The notes under the pieces were generated by a model. That model was not told where the DNA came from. It was given only the letters and a program-made list of their open reading frames with translations, and did not search any database. This document shows positions 1-7,063 of a stretch of 23,221 nt of DNA, piece by piece. Positions within the stretch are counted from its first letter, which is position 1; the number at the start of each line of letters is the position of its first letter. A program made the translations under genes and the position numbers. The stretch is from a virus: positions 1-23,221 of IMG/VR virus record IMGVR_UViG_3300030333_003297; one strand, 5' to 3'.

Positions 1-389
1 TAATATCAGCAACTAGATGGATTGATAGTTTTGTATTTTATGGAGATAGATGTGATGATGGTCAGGCACTTAAGTTTCCAAGAAATAATTATCAAGTAGA
101 TGGTGTTGAGTTGGCTTGTTCTACAATTCCGTTAAATATTAAATATGCACAGTATGAATTAGCTAGAGCTTTGGCAAATGATACTGATGCAATTACTGGT
201 ACAACTGGTAAAGATGGTAATTTTTCTGAAGTAAAACTAGGAGACATACAGGTTAAATACAATACTGATAGTCAAGGAACTGGAGCTATAAATAATATTA
301 TGGATGTTTATCCTTGGTTACAAAGTTATCTTGGAGCGTATATGCTTGGTGGAGCAGGTGCTTTTCAAATGAGGGTAGTTAGAGGATAA
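1..389 (+). CDS. Head-tail connector, DnaT_2-like (5' truncated)
   Basis: The reading frame is open from base 3 to the TAA at 387-389, so the gene begins before the window; the internal TTG at 111 is not the real start. Near the window edge the frame reads ATRWIDSFVFYG and then QALKFPRNNY, followed by STIPLNIKYAQYELARAL. This combination (an aromatic-rich start, QAL-FPR, and IP--IK-A-YELA) is the signature of the phage family annotated as putative DnaT-like ssDNA-binding protein. In phages these proteins sit between the capsid and tail genes and are thought to act in the head-tail connector rather than in replication. The stop codon overlaps the next ATG by one base (TAATG), suggesting coupled translation. 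Family recognition is fairly secure; the connector role is inferred from family and position. Confidence 0.75.
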   Translation, partial: ISATRWIDSFVFYGDRCDDGQALKFPRNNYQVDGVELACSTIPLNIKYAQYELARALANDTDAITGTTGKDGNFSEVKLGDIQVKYNTDSQGTGAINNIMDVYPWLQSYLGAYMLGGAGAFQMRVVRG

Positions 390-775
390 TGGCAGGTCAA
401 TTAGATTCATTATTAAAAAGTGTAGCTAAACAGGTTGTTGCTGATTTAGGTAGTTCTTTAGATTCAACTATTGTTTATACAAAGAAAGGAACTGCTATGT
501 ATAACATAGAGAAAGGAGAAAATATTACTGTTGATACAACTTATTCAGATTTAAAAGTTCCTGTTGAGTTTGTTCAATCTACAGAAGATGATGGTAGAGA
601 GAGAAGAGAGGCAAAGATATATATTACACCTGATTTGATTGGAGATAATCAACCTAGTTTTGATGATGAAGTTACATTAACTTATGCTGGATCTACAAGA
701 GTAGGACAGATAGTTAATATAGATACAAGGCAAGGTGGACAGACTTATCTGTTTACATTATTGGTGAGGTTCTGA
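389..775 (+). CDS. Head-closure / head-tail adaptor-like protein
   Basis: A 128-aa protein starting at the ATG that overlaps the upstream TAA. No catalytic motif is visible. The N-terminal 25 residues look helical; from about residue 25 on the sequence alternates short beta-like stretches (STIVYT, ITVDTTYS, VPVEFVQS, REAKIYITP, DEVTLTYAG, GQIVNIDTR, YLFTLLVRF). Size, beta-rich content and place between a DnaT_2-like connector and an HK97 gp10-like protein fit the head-closure or stopper proteins that cap the portal after packaging. This is a positional assignment, not a motif match; the protein could also be an unrelated minor structural protein. Its TGA overlaps the next ATG (TGATG). Confidence 0.5.
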   Translation: MAGQLDSLLKSVAKQVVADLGSSLDSTIVYTKKGTAMYNIEKGENITVDTTYSDLKVPVEFVQSTEDDGRERREAKIYITPDLIGDNQPSFDDEVTLTYAGSTRVGQIVNIDTRQGGQTYLFTLLVRF

Positions 776-1332
776 TGGCTAGAGCTAAAGGTATTGAAAA
801 TATAGAAAGAGATCTTACTGGCAACTTAGAACGTGATTTAAATACTTTGGTTCGTGCTGTATTAACTGATTTATCTACAAAAGAATATAGTCCTGTTGAT
901 ACTGGATTTTTTGTTTCTAGTTGGACAGCTGGTACGCAAAGACCCAGACCTGACGAAGCTAGAGAATCAGTTGCACCTTGGAGTAATATAAAACCTCGAA
1001 GAAGAGGAGATCAAAGTAATCCTCAAGCAGTAATTGAACCTAGATTTATTGATTCGATACCTAATTTTAAACCTTTTTCTAAAGTATTCATTGGTAATAG
1101 ATCACAATATGCAGCTAGAGCTTTAGCTTCTCCTAATAGTCAAATACCTCAATATGTTCAAGGTAAATTAAGACGACTTATAAATACAGTATTTACTGAA
1201 AAACCAAAACTTGGTATTGCTGCTTTTGGTACGGGTGTTAGAGGTAAATCTGATAATGTTAGGTTTAAAGGAAAAGGTATTGGTGGATTTAGTGATCCTA
1301 GTTCTGTATTCGTTGATTACGAAACCCCATGA
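775..1332 (+). CDS. HK97 gp10-like neck / tail-completion protein
   Basis: A 185-aa basic protein. Residues near 39-52 read YSPVDTGFFVSSW, matching the conserved PVDTG-hydrophobic-SW core of the HK97 gp10 family, which joins the tail to the head or completes the tail. A second family-like feature is NRSQYAARALAS near residues 107-118, equivalent to the short segment around a conserved Tyr-Ala in that family. The C-terminal third is glycine- and basic-rich. It starts on the ATG overlapping the upstream TGA and ends four bases into the tail terminator gene (ATGA), so it belongs to the same translationally coupled neck module. The family assignment rests on the motif plus synteny. Confidence 0.7.
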   Translation: MARAKGIENIERDLTGNLERDLNTLVRAVLTDLSTKEYSPVDTGFFVSSWTAGTQRPRPDEARESVAPWSNIKPRRRGDQSNPQAVIEPRFIDSIPNFKPFSKVFIGNRSQYAARALASPNSQIPQYVQGKLRRLINTVFTEKPKLGIAAFGTGVRGKSDNVRFKGKGIGGFSDPSSVFVDYETP

Positions 1333-1757
1333 CTTTAGTTAACACACGAGCAGCTTTTGAAAAAGCAGTTACCGATGCAGTTGCAGATGTTGATCCAACT
1401 GTAGAAATGATTTATGACAATATGGTTTATAAGACTCCTGGTAAAACTAAAAAATATATTGTTATGTCAATAGATTTTGCACAAGCTACAACACAAACTC
1501 AAGGTGCATCACAGGATTTTTACTCTGGTGTAATTCAATGTAATATTTATGTTCCAAGAGGAAAAGGTACTGCCACTTTATCTTCTTTAGGTGAAGCCGT
1601 TATTGATGGACTTACTTCTGTTAACGCTTCTGATTATACAGATTCTTTTAGTTGTGATCCTAGAGTGCTTGATGTTGTCGGCCCTGCTCCTATTGTTTTA
1701 GATGACTCTTCACACTTTCTTGGCTTAATATCTTGCCAATTTACCGCTAACGCTTAG
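1329..1757 (+). CDS. Tail terminator-like protein
   Basis: A 142-aa protein beginning at an ATG that overlaps the preceding stop. The pattern is that of gpU or DUF4128-type tail terminators: an N-terminal helix (NTRAAFEKAVTDAV), a central strand pair around YIVMSIDFAQATT, a Y-GVIQCNIYVPRGKG strand-and-turn, then a helix (LSSLGEAVIDGL) and a closing strand LISCQFTANA. The YSG-IQ-NIY-PRG-G turn is especially typical. Such proteins form a hexameric ring that stops tail-tube polymerisation at the length set by the tape measure and provides the head-binding face. The stop TAG (1755-1757) lies inside the left arm of a perfect hairpin that precedes the next gene. Confidence 0.7.
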   Translation: MTLVNTRAAFEKAVTDAVADVDPTVEMIYDNMVYKTPGKTKKYIVMSIDFAQATTQTQGASQDFYSGVIQCNIYVPRGKGTATLSSLGEAVIDGLTSVNASDYTDSFSCDPRVLDVVGPAPIVLDDSSHFLGLISCQFTANA

Positions 1758-1778
1758 TATACTAAAGTAAGTATACTA
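1755..1778 (+). promoter_or_regulatory. Perfect 9-bp hairpin over the chaperone RBS
   Basis: TAGTATACT (1755-1763) and AGTATACTA (1770-1778) are exact reverse complements separated by a 6-nt loop, AAAGTA. Each arm also contains the self-complementary octamer AGTATACT. The right arm ends five bases before the ATG at 1784, so a folded RNA would occupy the ribosome-binding region; no clear Shine-Dalgarno is present there. It could regulate chaperone translation, pause transcription (a short AATTTT follows), protect a processed 3' end, or be an operator with two palindromic half-sites. Which of these applies cannot be told from sequence. The structure itself is certain, its function is not. Confidence 0.5.
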
Positions 1779-1783
1779 ATTTT

Positions 1784-2137
1784 ATGACTAGAGCAGTTGA
1801 TCTTTTAAAAAACAAGTTTGGAGTTTCTCAACTTTATAAACATGATGTGAAACAAGATGATGAAATTATTTTGACTATTTATTGGCATCCACTAACTATT
1901 GCTGAAAGAGAATCGATAATAAAAAAAAGTGGTTCTGATGATTTAAATGATTATGCATTACTAATGATGATAGAAAAAGCATTAGATAAAGATGGAAAAA
2001 AATTATTTGTTGACGGAGATAAGGCTTCATTAAGAAGAGAGATTCAGTCATCTGTTCTTGAAGAAATACAATTAGCAATGGTTAACGCTGGTGCTGATAA
2101 GGAGGTTAAAGAGGCTAAAGCCGATTTGAAAAGCTAA
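1784..2137 (+). CDS. Tail assembly chaperone, gpG-like
   Basis: A 117-aa acidic-basic protein containing IYWHPLTIAERESI near residues 31-44, then DDLNDYALLMMIEKALDKDGKKLF and a helical C-terminus. The R/H-PLT-AER, aliphatic helix and D-DGK-LF order is typical of the first tail-assembly chaperone (lambda gpG position), which binds the tape measure protein and recruits tube subunits but is absent from mature virions. It lies immediately before the gpT-like frame and the tape measure gene, as expected. Translation stops at TAA 2135-2137 unless ribosomes shift +1 at 2129-2132, which would yield a fusion of about 179 aa. The start ATG follows the hairpin at 1755-1778. Confidence 0.75.
   Translation: MTRAVDLLKNKFGVSQLYKHDVKQDDEIILTIYWHPLTIAERESIIKKSGSDDLNDYALLMMIEKALDKDGKKLFVDGDKASLRREIQSSVLEEIQLAMVNAGADKEVKEAKADLKS
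2126..2137 (+). promoter_or_regulatory. Candidate +1 programmed frameshift site
   Basis: In the chaperone frame the codons are TTG AAA AGC TAA. The downstream chaperone frame is +1 to this one and is blocked upstream by TGA at 2127-2129, so the switch must fall between 2130 and the TAA at 2135. Within that interval tRNA-Lys on AAA (2129-2131) can slip one base forward onto AAA (2130-2132) with full pairing, after which GCT AAT AAG GAT TGG follows in the open frame. A -2 slip at the same codons would land on TGA or mismatched triplets. An SD-like TAAGGAGGT lies at 2098-2106, about 22 nt upstream, farther than in known SD-stimulated shifts. Confidence 0.6.
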
Positions 2138-2324
2138 TAAGGATTGGCAGTTCTTATTTTCTTTAGCAAAGACATTACATAAAACTGTAGCTGAGTTATG
2201 TCAAACTCTTACTATTGAAGAGATGATAGGTTGGGCTGCTTTTGCAGAGCTTGAAAGTGAAGAACATGAAAAACAAAAAGAACAAGCACAAAGATCTAGT
2301 GCTTTAAGAGGTAAAAAGAGGTAA
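2130..2324 (+). CDS. gpT-like chaperone extension, reached by frameshift
   Basis: This short frame has no ATG, GTG or TTG start before 2220, yet it reads KDWQFLFSLAKTLHKTVAEL followed by CQTLTIEEMIGWAAFAELES and a Lys/Gln-rich tail ending at TAA 2322-2324. The pattern (hydrophobic start, LAK-L--TV-EL, TIEE---W-AFAELE) is that of the second tail-assembly chaperone, normally made only as a C-terminal extension of the first by ribosomal frameshifting in long-tailed phages. Here the required shift is +1 rather than the -1 used by lambda. The conserved Trp-containing part lies before the first in-frame ATG, so independent initiation would remove half of it. In such phages the fusion is a minor product that binds the tape measure. 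A real frameshift mutation or a sequence error is the alternative. Confidence 0.7.
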   Translation, partial: KANKDWQFLFSLAKTLHKTVAELCQTLTIEEMIGWAAFAELESEEHEKQKEQAQRSSALRGKKR

Positions 2325-2355
2325 TATAGAGAAAATGTTTTAATTTTTATAGCAA

Positions 2356-4827
2356 GTGGCTAATTATAACGTAGATATTGCTGTAGCCATAAAAAATGCA
2401 AGAGCATTAAAAACACTTAATAAAGATATAAAAGCTACTTCAAAAATTATTGATGATACCAATGCAAAATTAAGACAAAGTGCAAATGCTTATGAAGCAA
2501 ACTTTAATAGATTAAATAGCTCTGTACGAGAAGCACGAAAAAATTTAAATGAAGCAGCTATAGGAACTAATGCTTTTAGAAAAGCTGGTGAAGAGTTGTT
2601 AAGAGCACAAAACCAATTAAATACTGCTTTAAAAGAAGAAGCTCGAATTCTAAAAGAGATCGAAACTAGAAGATTTGGTGTTGCTCAATCCTCAAGTAGT
2701 AATCGTGTTAGAAGAAATGTTGCGGAAAGTTCAAAAAATAGAATTGATCCAAAATTTAAGTCTTTATCTTTATCAGGTCAGAGTGTTCCAGTTGAAGGAA
2801 AGATCGAAAGAACTTTAGCTTTAAGAAGAGATGAAATCAAATTACAAGAAGCATTATTAGCTTTAGAATTAAAATCAGCAGCTACAGAAAATGCAAAATT
2901 ACAAATAAGAGGAGAATTAAATCGTCAAACCGCAACAGCAGTTAATAATGCAAGGTTTATAGGTCAATCAAGTCCTTTAACATCTGCTGTTTCTCGTGGA
3001 TATAGTAGTCCAATCGGTCCAATGCCTATGCCACCAATGCAAGGCCCAATACTTCCTTCGGCTGCTGCATCTATGAGAAGAGAACAAGCACGAGCATTTC
3101 CAAAAGAACGTGGTGACTTTGGTTTTGGTTTAGCTGGAGATCCTATTGCTAAATCTATTAGACGTAATAAAGAAAAACAATTTAGAGATCTTTTAAGAGA
3201 AAAGAAAGCTAATAAAGAGATAAGAGATATAAAAGCTAGACAACTTAGGTTAGAACGAGCACAAAATAGAGCATTAAAAGAACGTGTTGTAACAACTAGA
3301 ACACTTGCAAAAACAAGTCAATCTACTGGTGGAGGTATGAGAGGTGGAGGTTTATTTAGAGGTGGAGCTAGAGGTGCTTTAAGTAATGCAATGATTGGTG
3401 GAGGTTTTCCTCTGTTATTTGGTCAAGGTGTTTTAGGTGCTGCTGGTGGTGGTATCGGTGGTGCTTTGGGTGGAGCAATAGGTGGTGGTTTTGGTTTTTC
3501 TTTATCCATTGTTGGTACTGCTATAGCTCAAAGAATACAAGAAGCTATTGATTTCAGAAAAGAAATTGAAAAAGTAAATGTAGCTATTGAAAAAACAGGT
3601 GGAACTTCACGTTTAACTGCTACTGATATTTCTTTTTTAGCAAAAAATATGAATGTTACAAAAGAAGAAGCATTACAAGCTGCTAATGCATTTGCTGCTT
3701 TTGGTGCTCAATCTTCTTTAGCTTTGGCAGAGACATTTAGAGATAGATCAACATTTAACTTATACGCAAATTTAAATAAAGACGCACAAACATTTATAAC
3801 AACAGTAGATACTTTATTTCAGAAAAATGAGTTAGGTATTAAACAAGCAAAACAATCCTTGCAGATATTAGAAGAGAGAGGATTGAAAGAGGCTTCCATA
3901 TTTGCTGAAGCTATAAATAATGAAAAAAAAATAAGGGAAGAATTAGAAGCAGTAAAACCTACAAAAGAAGATGTAGCAAACGCAAGAGCATTAACTTTAG
4001 CAATATTCGACCCAGAAACACTTACATATACAAAAGAATTTATGATGATGAGTGAAGAAGCACAAAAAGCTACACTCAAACTAACTACTGCTGAAGGGCA
4101 GTTAGAAAATAGACTTGGAACTTTAGAAGAAAGATTTCAAAAAAGATTAGAATTAGTAAAGAAAAATATTGAGGCACAAAGAGAGTTTAATGAATCTGTT
4201 AGAAGAGCATTAATTATCCAAGCACCTAAAGATGAATTACAAAGATTACTAGATCCCTTACTTCAAGTTGATGCTTTAGGTAAAAGTATTGGAGCAAGTT
4301 TTTCTGAATCATTTAAAGGTATTGTTCGTGGTTCAATGACAGCACAAGATGCACTAAGAAATCTATTTAATAGAACAGCAGATCATTTCTTGGATATGGC
4401 TGCACAAATATTAGCAGCACAAATAAGATCAGGTATTTTTGGTTTATTTAGTAGTATGTTTGGTGGCTATAGTATTACTGGTGGCAAATCAATAACAACT
4501 GCTTCGGGTACAAATATAGGAAAAGCAGGTTTTATGCCATCTATGCCTAACTTTAGAGGAGCTAAAGCAGCAGGAGGTTCAGTAAAAGGTGGAGGTAGTT
4601 ATTTAGTAGGAGAACGTGGACCAGAAATGTTTACACCTGGAGTTTCTGGAATGATTACACCAAATGAAATGCTTGGTGGTTCAACAAATATTGTTGTAAA
4701 TGTAGATGCTTCTGGTTCTAATGTGCAGGGAGATGAAGAGCAGGGCAAAGAGCTTGGTCGTCTTATCTCAGTTGCAGTACAATCTGAAATAATACAACAA
4801 CAAAGGCCAGGAGGATTACTTGCATAA
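2356..4827 (+). CDS. Tail tape measure protein
   Basis: An 823-aa protein starting at GTG. Residues about 10-110 and 150-215 are heptad-like helices, 260-315 are very rich in Arg and Lys, and 326-395 form a glycine-rich hydrophobic block of the kind thought to help DNA cross the inner membrane. Further helices follow (about 500-625). The C-terminus has SYLVGERGPEMFTPG and MITPNEM, a hallmark of tape measure proteins. The protein fills the tail tube and sets tail length; at the usual 0.15 nm per residue this predicts a tail near 120 nm (inference). It follows the chaperone genes, as expected, and its TAA overlaps the next ATG. No strong SD precedes the GTG. Confidence 0.93.
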   Translation: MANYNVDIAVAIKNARALKTLNKDIKATSKIIDDTNAKLRQSANAYEANFNRLNSSVREARKNLNEAAIGTNAFRKAGEELLRAQNQLNTALKEEARILKEIETRRFGVAQSSSSNRVRRNVAESSKNRIDPKFKSLSLSGQSVPVEGKIERTLALRRDEIKLQEALLALELKSAATENAKLQIRGELNRQTATAVNNARFIGQSSPLTSAVSRGYSSPIGPMPMPPMQGPILPSAAASMRREQARAFPKERGDFGFGLAGDPIAKSIRRNKEKQFRDLLREKKANKEIRDIKARQLRLERAQNRALKERVVTTRTLAKTSQSTGGGMRGGGLFRGGARGALSNAMIGGGFPLLFGQGVLGAAGGGIGGALGGAIGGGFGFSLSIVGTAIAQRIQEAIDFRKEIEKVNVAIEKTGGTSRLTATDISFLAKNMNVTKEEALQAANAFAAFGAQSSLALAETFRDRSTFNLYANLNKDAQTFITTVDTLFQKNELGIKQAKQSLQILEERGLKEASIFAEAINNEKKIREELEAVKPTKEDVANARALTLAIFDPETLTYTKEFMMMSEEAQKATLKLTTAEGQLENRLGTLEERFQKRLELVKKNIEAQREFNESVRRALIIQAPKDELQRLLDPLLQVDALGKSIGASFSESFKGIVRGSMTAQDALRNLFNRTADHFLDMAAQILAAQIRSGIFGLFSSMFGGYSITGGKSITTASGTNIGKAGFMPSMPNFRGAKAAGGSVKGGGSYLVGERGPEMFTPGVSGMITPNEMLGGSTNIVVNVDASGSNVQGDEEQGKELGRLISVAVQSEIIQQQRPGGLLA

Positions 4828-5189
4828 TGGCTACGTTTCCCTCAATAAAACCTAAATATGGACAACAGAAAAGGTCTGCACCATTAACTCGTATAGTTCG
4901 TTTTGCTGATGGTTATGAACATCGTATAACTTTTGGCCTTGCACAACATCAAAATCCAAAAATATTTAATTTTACTTATGACGTATCAGAAACAGAGGCA
5001 GATCAGATAGAAACATTTTTAGATGCTAGAGCAAACGATAATACTAGCTTTGATGTTCCTGTTGATTATTTACCCGGCGAAGATTCTACTAAATTTAAGT
5101 TTGTTTGTGAAAAGTGGAGCAAGTCAATACCTTTTAAAAATAGAGCTACTATTCAAGCAACCTTTAGACAAGTATTTGAACCACAATAA
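4827..5189 (+). CDS. Minor tail protein, gpM-like
   Basis: A 120-aa protein of usual family length. It opens with FPSIKPKYGQ, then APLTRIVRFADGYEHRITFG, a central acidic helix (SETEADQIETFLDAR), F-VPVDYLPGE, and ends with ATIQATFRQVFEP. This order (P-Y, RFGDGYEQR-like, FL--R, and a terminal ATF-QVFEP) matches the lambda gpM minor tail family, which connects the tail tube to the tip complex. The start and stop overlap their neighbours by one base (TAATG on both sides), placing it firmly in the tail-tip operon between the tape measure and the L-like gene. Confidence 0.85.
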   Translation: MATFPSIKPKYGQQKRSAPLTRIVRFADGYEHRITFGLAQHQNPKIFNFTYDVSETEADQIETFLDARANDNTSFDVPVDYLPGEDSTKFKFVCEKWSKSIPFKNRATIQATFRQVFEPQ

Positions 5190-5764
5190 TGTCAGTAAAC
5201 TCAGCAGTATTTAGTAATTTACAATCAATAAATCCTTCAGCAGTTATTGAGTTATTTACTTTGCAATTATCTACTGCTTTACATGGTGCAAATACAATTT
5301 ATAGGTTTCATGCTGGTAGTAATTTAAATGCTAACGGAAAAATAGTATGGGCTGGTAATGAATACCTTAGATTTCCAATACAAGCATCAGGTTTTGCTTT
5401 TCAACGTGGACAGTTACCTAGACCAAAAATAATTATTAGTAATGCTACAGGCTTGATTTCATCAATACTTTTGACGGTTAATGAAACTACAACTGGTAAT
5501 GACTTAACAGGAGCTACAGTAACAAGAATAAGAACATTAGCTAAATTTTTAGATGCTGTAAATTTTGCTGATGGAACAAATGCAACTGCTGATCCTAGTG
5601 CTGAGTTTCCGCAAGAAATATATGCGATAGATAGAAAATCAGCAGAAAACAGAGAAACTGTTGAATTTGAACTTGCTGCACCTACAGATTTAGCAGGTGT
5701 AAGGATACCCAAGCGTCAATGCACTAGGTCTGTATTTCCTTCTATTGGTACATTTGTAGGATGA
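5189..5764 (+). CDS. Minor tail protein, gpL-like, lacking Cys-rich C-terminus
   Basis: A 191-aa protein with family landmarks: a helix and strand at SAVIELFTLQLST, YRFHAGSN, GKIVWAGNEYLRFPIQ, GQLPRPKIIISNATG, DLTGATVTRIRTLAKFLDAV, EIYAIDRKSAENRETVEFEL and RIPKRQC. These match lambda gpL, a tail-tip protein. Lambda gpL carries a C-terminal domain whose cysteines bind an iron-sulphur cluster, and many relatives continue after the PRRQ-like motif with a C-W-YR-C segment. Here the protein stops 13 residues after its only cysteine (C178) and no such segment follows. The TGA overlaps the ATG of the next gene. I see no remnant of the missing domain in the other frames just downstream. Confidence 0.8.
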   Translation: MSVNSAVFSNLQSINPSAVIELFTLQLSTALHGANTIYRFHAGSNLNANGKIVWAGNEYLRFPIQASGFAFQRGQLPRPKIIISNATGLISSILLTVNETTTGNDLTGATVTRIRTLAKFLDAVNFADGTNATADPSAEFPQEIYAIDRKSAENRETVEFELAAPTDLAGVRIPKRQCTRSVFPSIGTFVG

Positions 5765-6462
5765 CTTGGAAATATAAAGCATTACTTCATGCACAAAGAG
5801 AAGATCCAAAAGAATCTTGTGGACTTTTGTTAAATGTAAAAGGTAAAGAAAGATATTATCCTTGTCGTAATCTTTCAATGACAGAACATCAATGTTTTAT
5901 TATTGATCCAGAAGATTATATAAAAGCAGACAACATAGGAGAGATAGTGGGTGTAGTTCATAGTCACCCAATAACACCTCCTGATCCTAGTCAAGCAGAT
6001 AAGATCAGTTGTGAAGATAGTAATTTACCGTGGTATATTGTTAATCCAAAGACAGAACAATGGGCTTATCTAGAGCCATGTGGATACAAGCCACCATTAT
6101 TAGGTCGTCAGTGGGTTTGGGGTATTACAGATTGTTGGAGTTTAGTTAGAGATTGGTATAAAGAAGAAAAAAATATTGAACTTAGAGATTGGAAAAGACC
6201 GACAACATTAGAAGAGTTTAATAATAAACCTTTGTTTGAAGCTTGTGCTTGGCGAACTAATTTTAGAGAACTTAGACCAGAAGAAAAATTACAAGATGGT
6301 GATGTGCTGCTTATGAGTATTTTGTGTCCAACTTTAAATCATGTAGCATTATTTTTTGAAGGAGATGTTATTCACCATTTAACCGATAGACTATCTTGTA
6401 GAGAGCCTTACTCTGAATGGTTGTTAAAATGTACAGGAAAGAGGTATCGCTATGCTTCGTAA
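5761..6462 (+). CDS. gpK-like tail protein: JAMM + NlpC/P60 peptidase
   Basis: A 233-aa two-domain protein. The N-terminal domain (about 1-105) is a JAB1/MPN (JAMM) metallopeptidase fold: Glu18 in ESCGLLL, HSHP at 67-70, then Ser77 and Asp80, giving the H-x-H-x7-S-x2-D zinc motif intact. The C-terminal domain (about 115-233) is NlpC/P60-like: TDCW with candidate nucleophile Cys125, NHVALFF with His194, and a His pair at 205-206. Lambda gpK has the same architecture and acts in the tail tip; the NlpC/P60 part is expected to cut peptidoglycan peptides during DNA entry. All catalytic residues I can identify are present. It overlaps L by the ATGA junction and I by 11 bases. Confidence 0.9.
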   Translation: MTWKYKALLHAQREDPKESCGLLLNVKGKERYYPCRNLSMTEHQCFIIDPEDYIKADNIGEIVGVVHSHPITPPDPSQADKISCEDSNLPWYIVNPKTEQWAYLEPCGYKPPLLGRQWVWGITDCWSLVRDWYKEEKNIELRDWKRPTTLEEFNNKPLFEACAWRTNFRELRPEEKLQDGDVLLMSILCPTLNHVALFFEGDVIHHLTDRLSCREPYSEWLLKCTGKRYRYAS

Positions 6463-7063
6463 ATTAAAATTATATGGAGAGTTAGCAGAATTTATCGGAC
6501 ATAAAGAGTTCGAGATAAAGGTTCATAATGTTTCACAGGCAGTAAGTTTTTTAATACATAATTTTCCAGAAATAGAATCTTATATGAATCCAAAATATTA
6601 TCAAGTAAAAATTGGTAGTTATGACATTGATGAAAGTGAATTAGGATACCCTATAGGACAAGAAGATATACATTTTATTCCAGTTATTAGTGGTGCTGGT
6701 AGAGGTATTGGAAAGATATTATTAGGTGCTGCATTAATAGGTGCTGCATTTTTCGTTCCACAAGGTTTAGCTTTATCTAAAGGAATAGGAACAGGGTTTG
6801 GATTTGCAAAGGCAGGTGCATTAGCTAAAGGTTTAGTATATGTTGGTGCTTCTTTAGTCTTGCAAGGGGTTTCTGATTTATTATTTCCATTACCAGAACC
6901 ACAAAAGTTTAGTTCAGAGGAAGATCCACAACTATCTTTTAATTTTAGTGGAGTGCAAAATACATCAAGAGCAGGTACTCCCGTTCCGATAGTTTATGGT
7001 GAAATAATTACAGGAAGTGTTGTAATAAGTGCAGCGATTGACACTAATCAGGTAGAAGCATGA
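6452..7063 (+). CDS. gpI-like tail assembly protein
   Basis: A 203-aa protein beginning MLRKLKLYGELAEFIG, with a ubiquitin-like N-terminal part (about 1-80) containing VSQAVSFLIHNFPEI and YYQVKIGSYDID. A glycine/alanine-rich hydrophobic hairpin follows at about 80-145, then a C-terminal segment NTSRAGTPVPIVYGEIITGS. The N-terminal LYG-L--F motif and the C-terminal G-PVPI-YG-----S motif are those of lambda gpI, needed with K for tail-tip assembly though reportedly absent from the mature particle. An AGAGG-like purine run ahead of the ATG and an 11-base overlap with K support this start; its TGA overlaps the ATG of J. Confidence 0.87.
   Translation: MLRKLKLYGELAEFIGHKEFEIKVHNVSQAVSFLIHNFPEIESYMNPKYYQVKIGSYDIDESELGYPIGQEDIHFIPVISGAGRGIGKILLGAALIGAAFFVPQGLALSKGIGTGFGFAKAGALAKGLVYVGASLVLQGVSDLLFPLPEPQKFSSEEDPQLSFNFSGVQNTSRAGTPVPIVYGEIITGSVVISAAIDTNQVEA

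Noticed and set aside
111-389. TTG 111 as start of the first gene
   Set aside because: The frame is open to the window edge and carries the QAL-FPR family motif upstream of 111, so the gene is truncated by the window.
3819-4079. Minus-strand frame inside the tape measure gene
   Set aside because: Shadow of an AT-rich helical coding region; Phe/Ser-rich translation typical of antisense to Lys/Glu codons.
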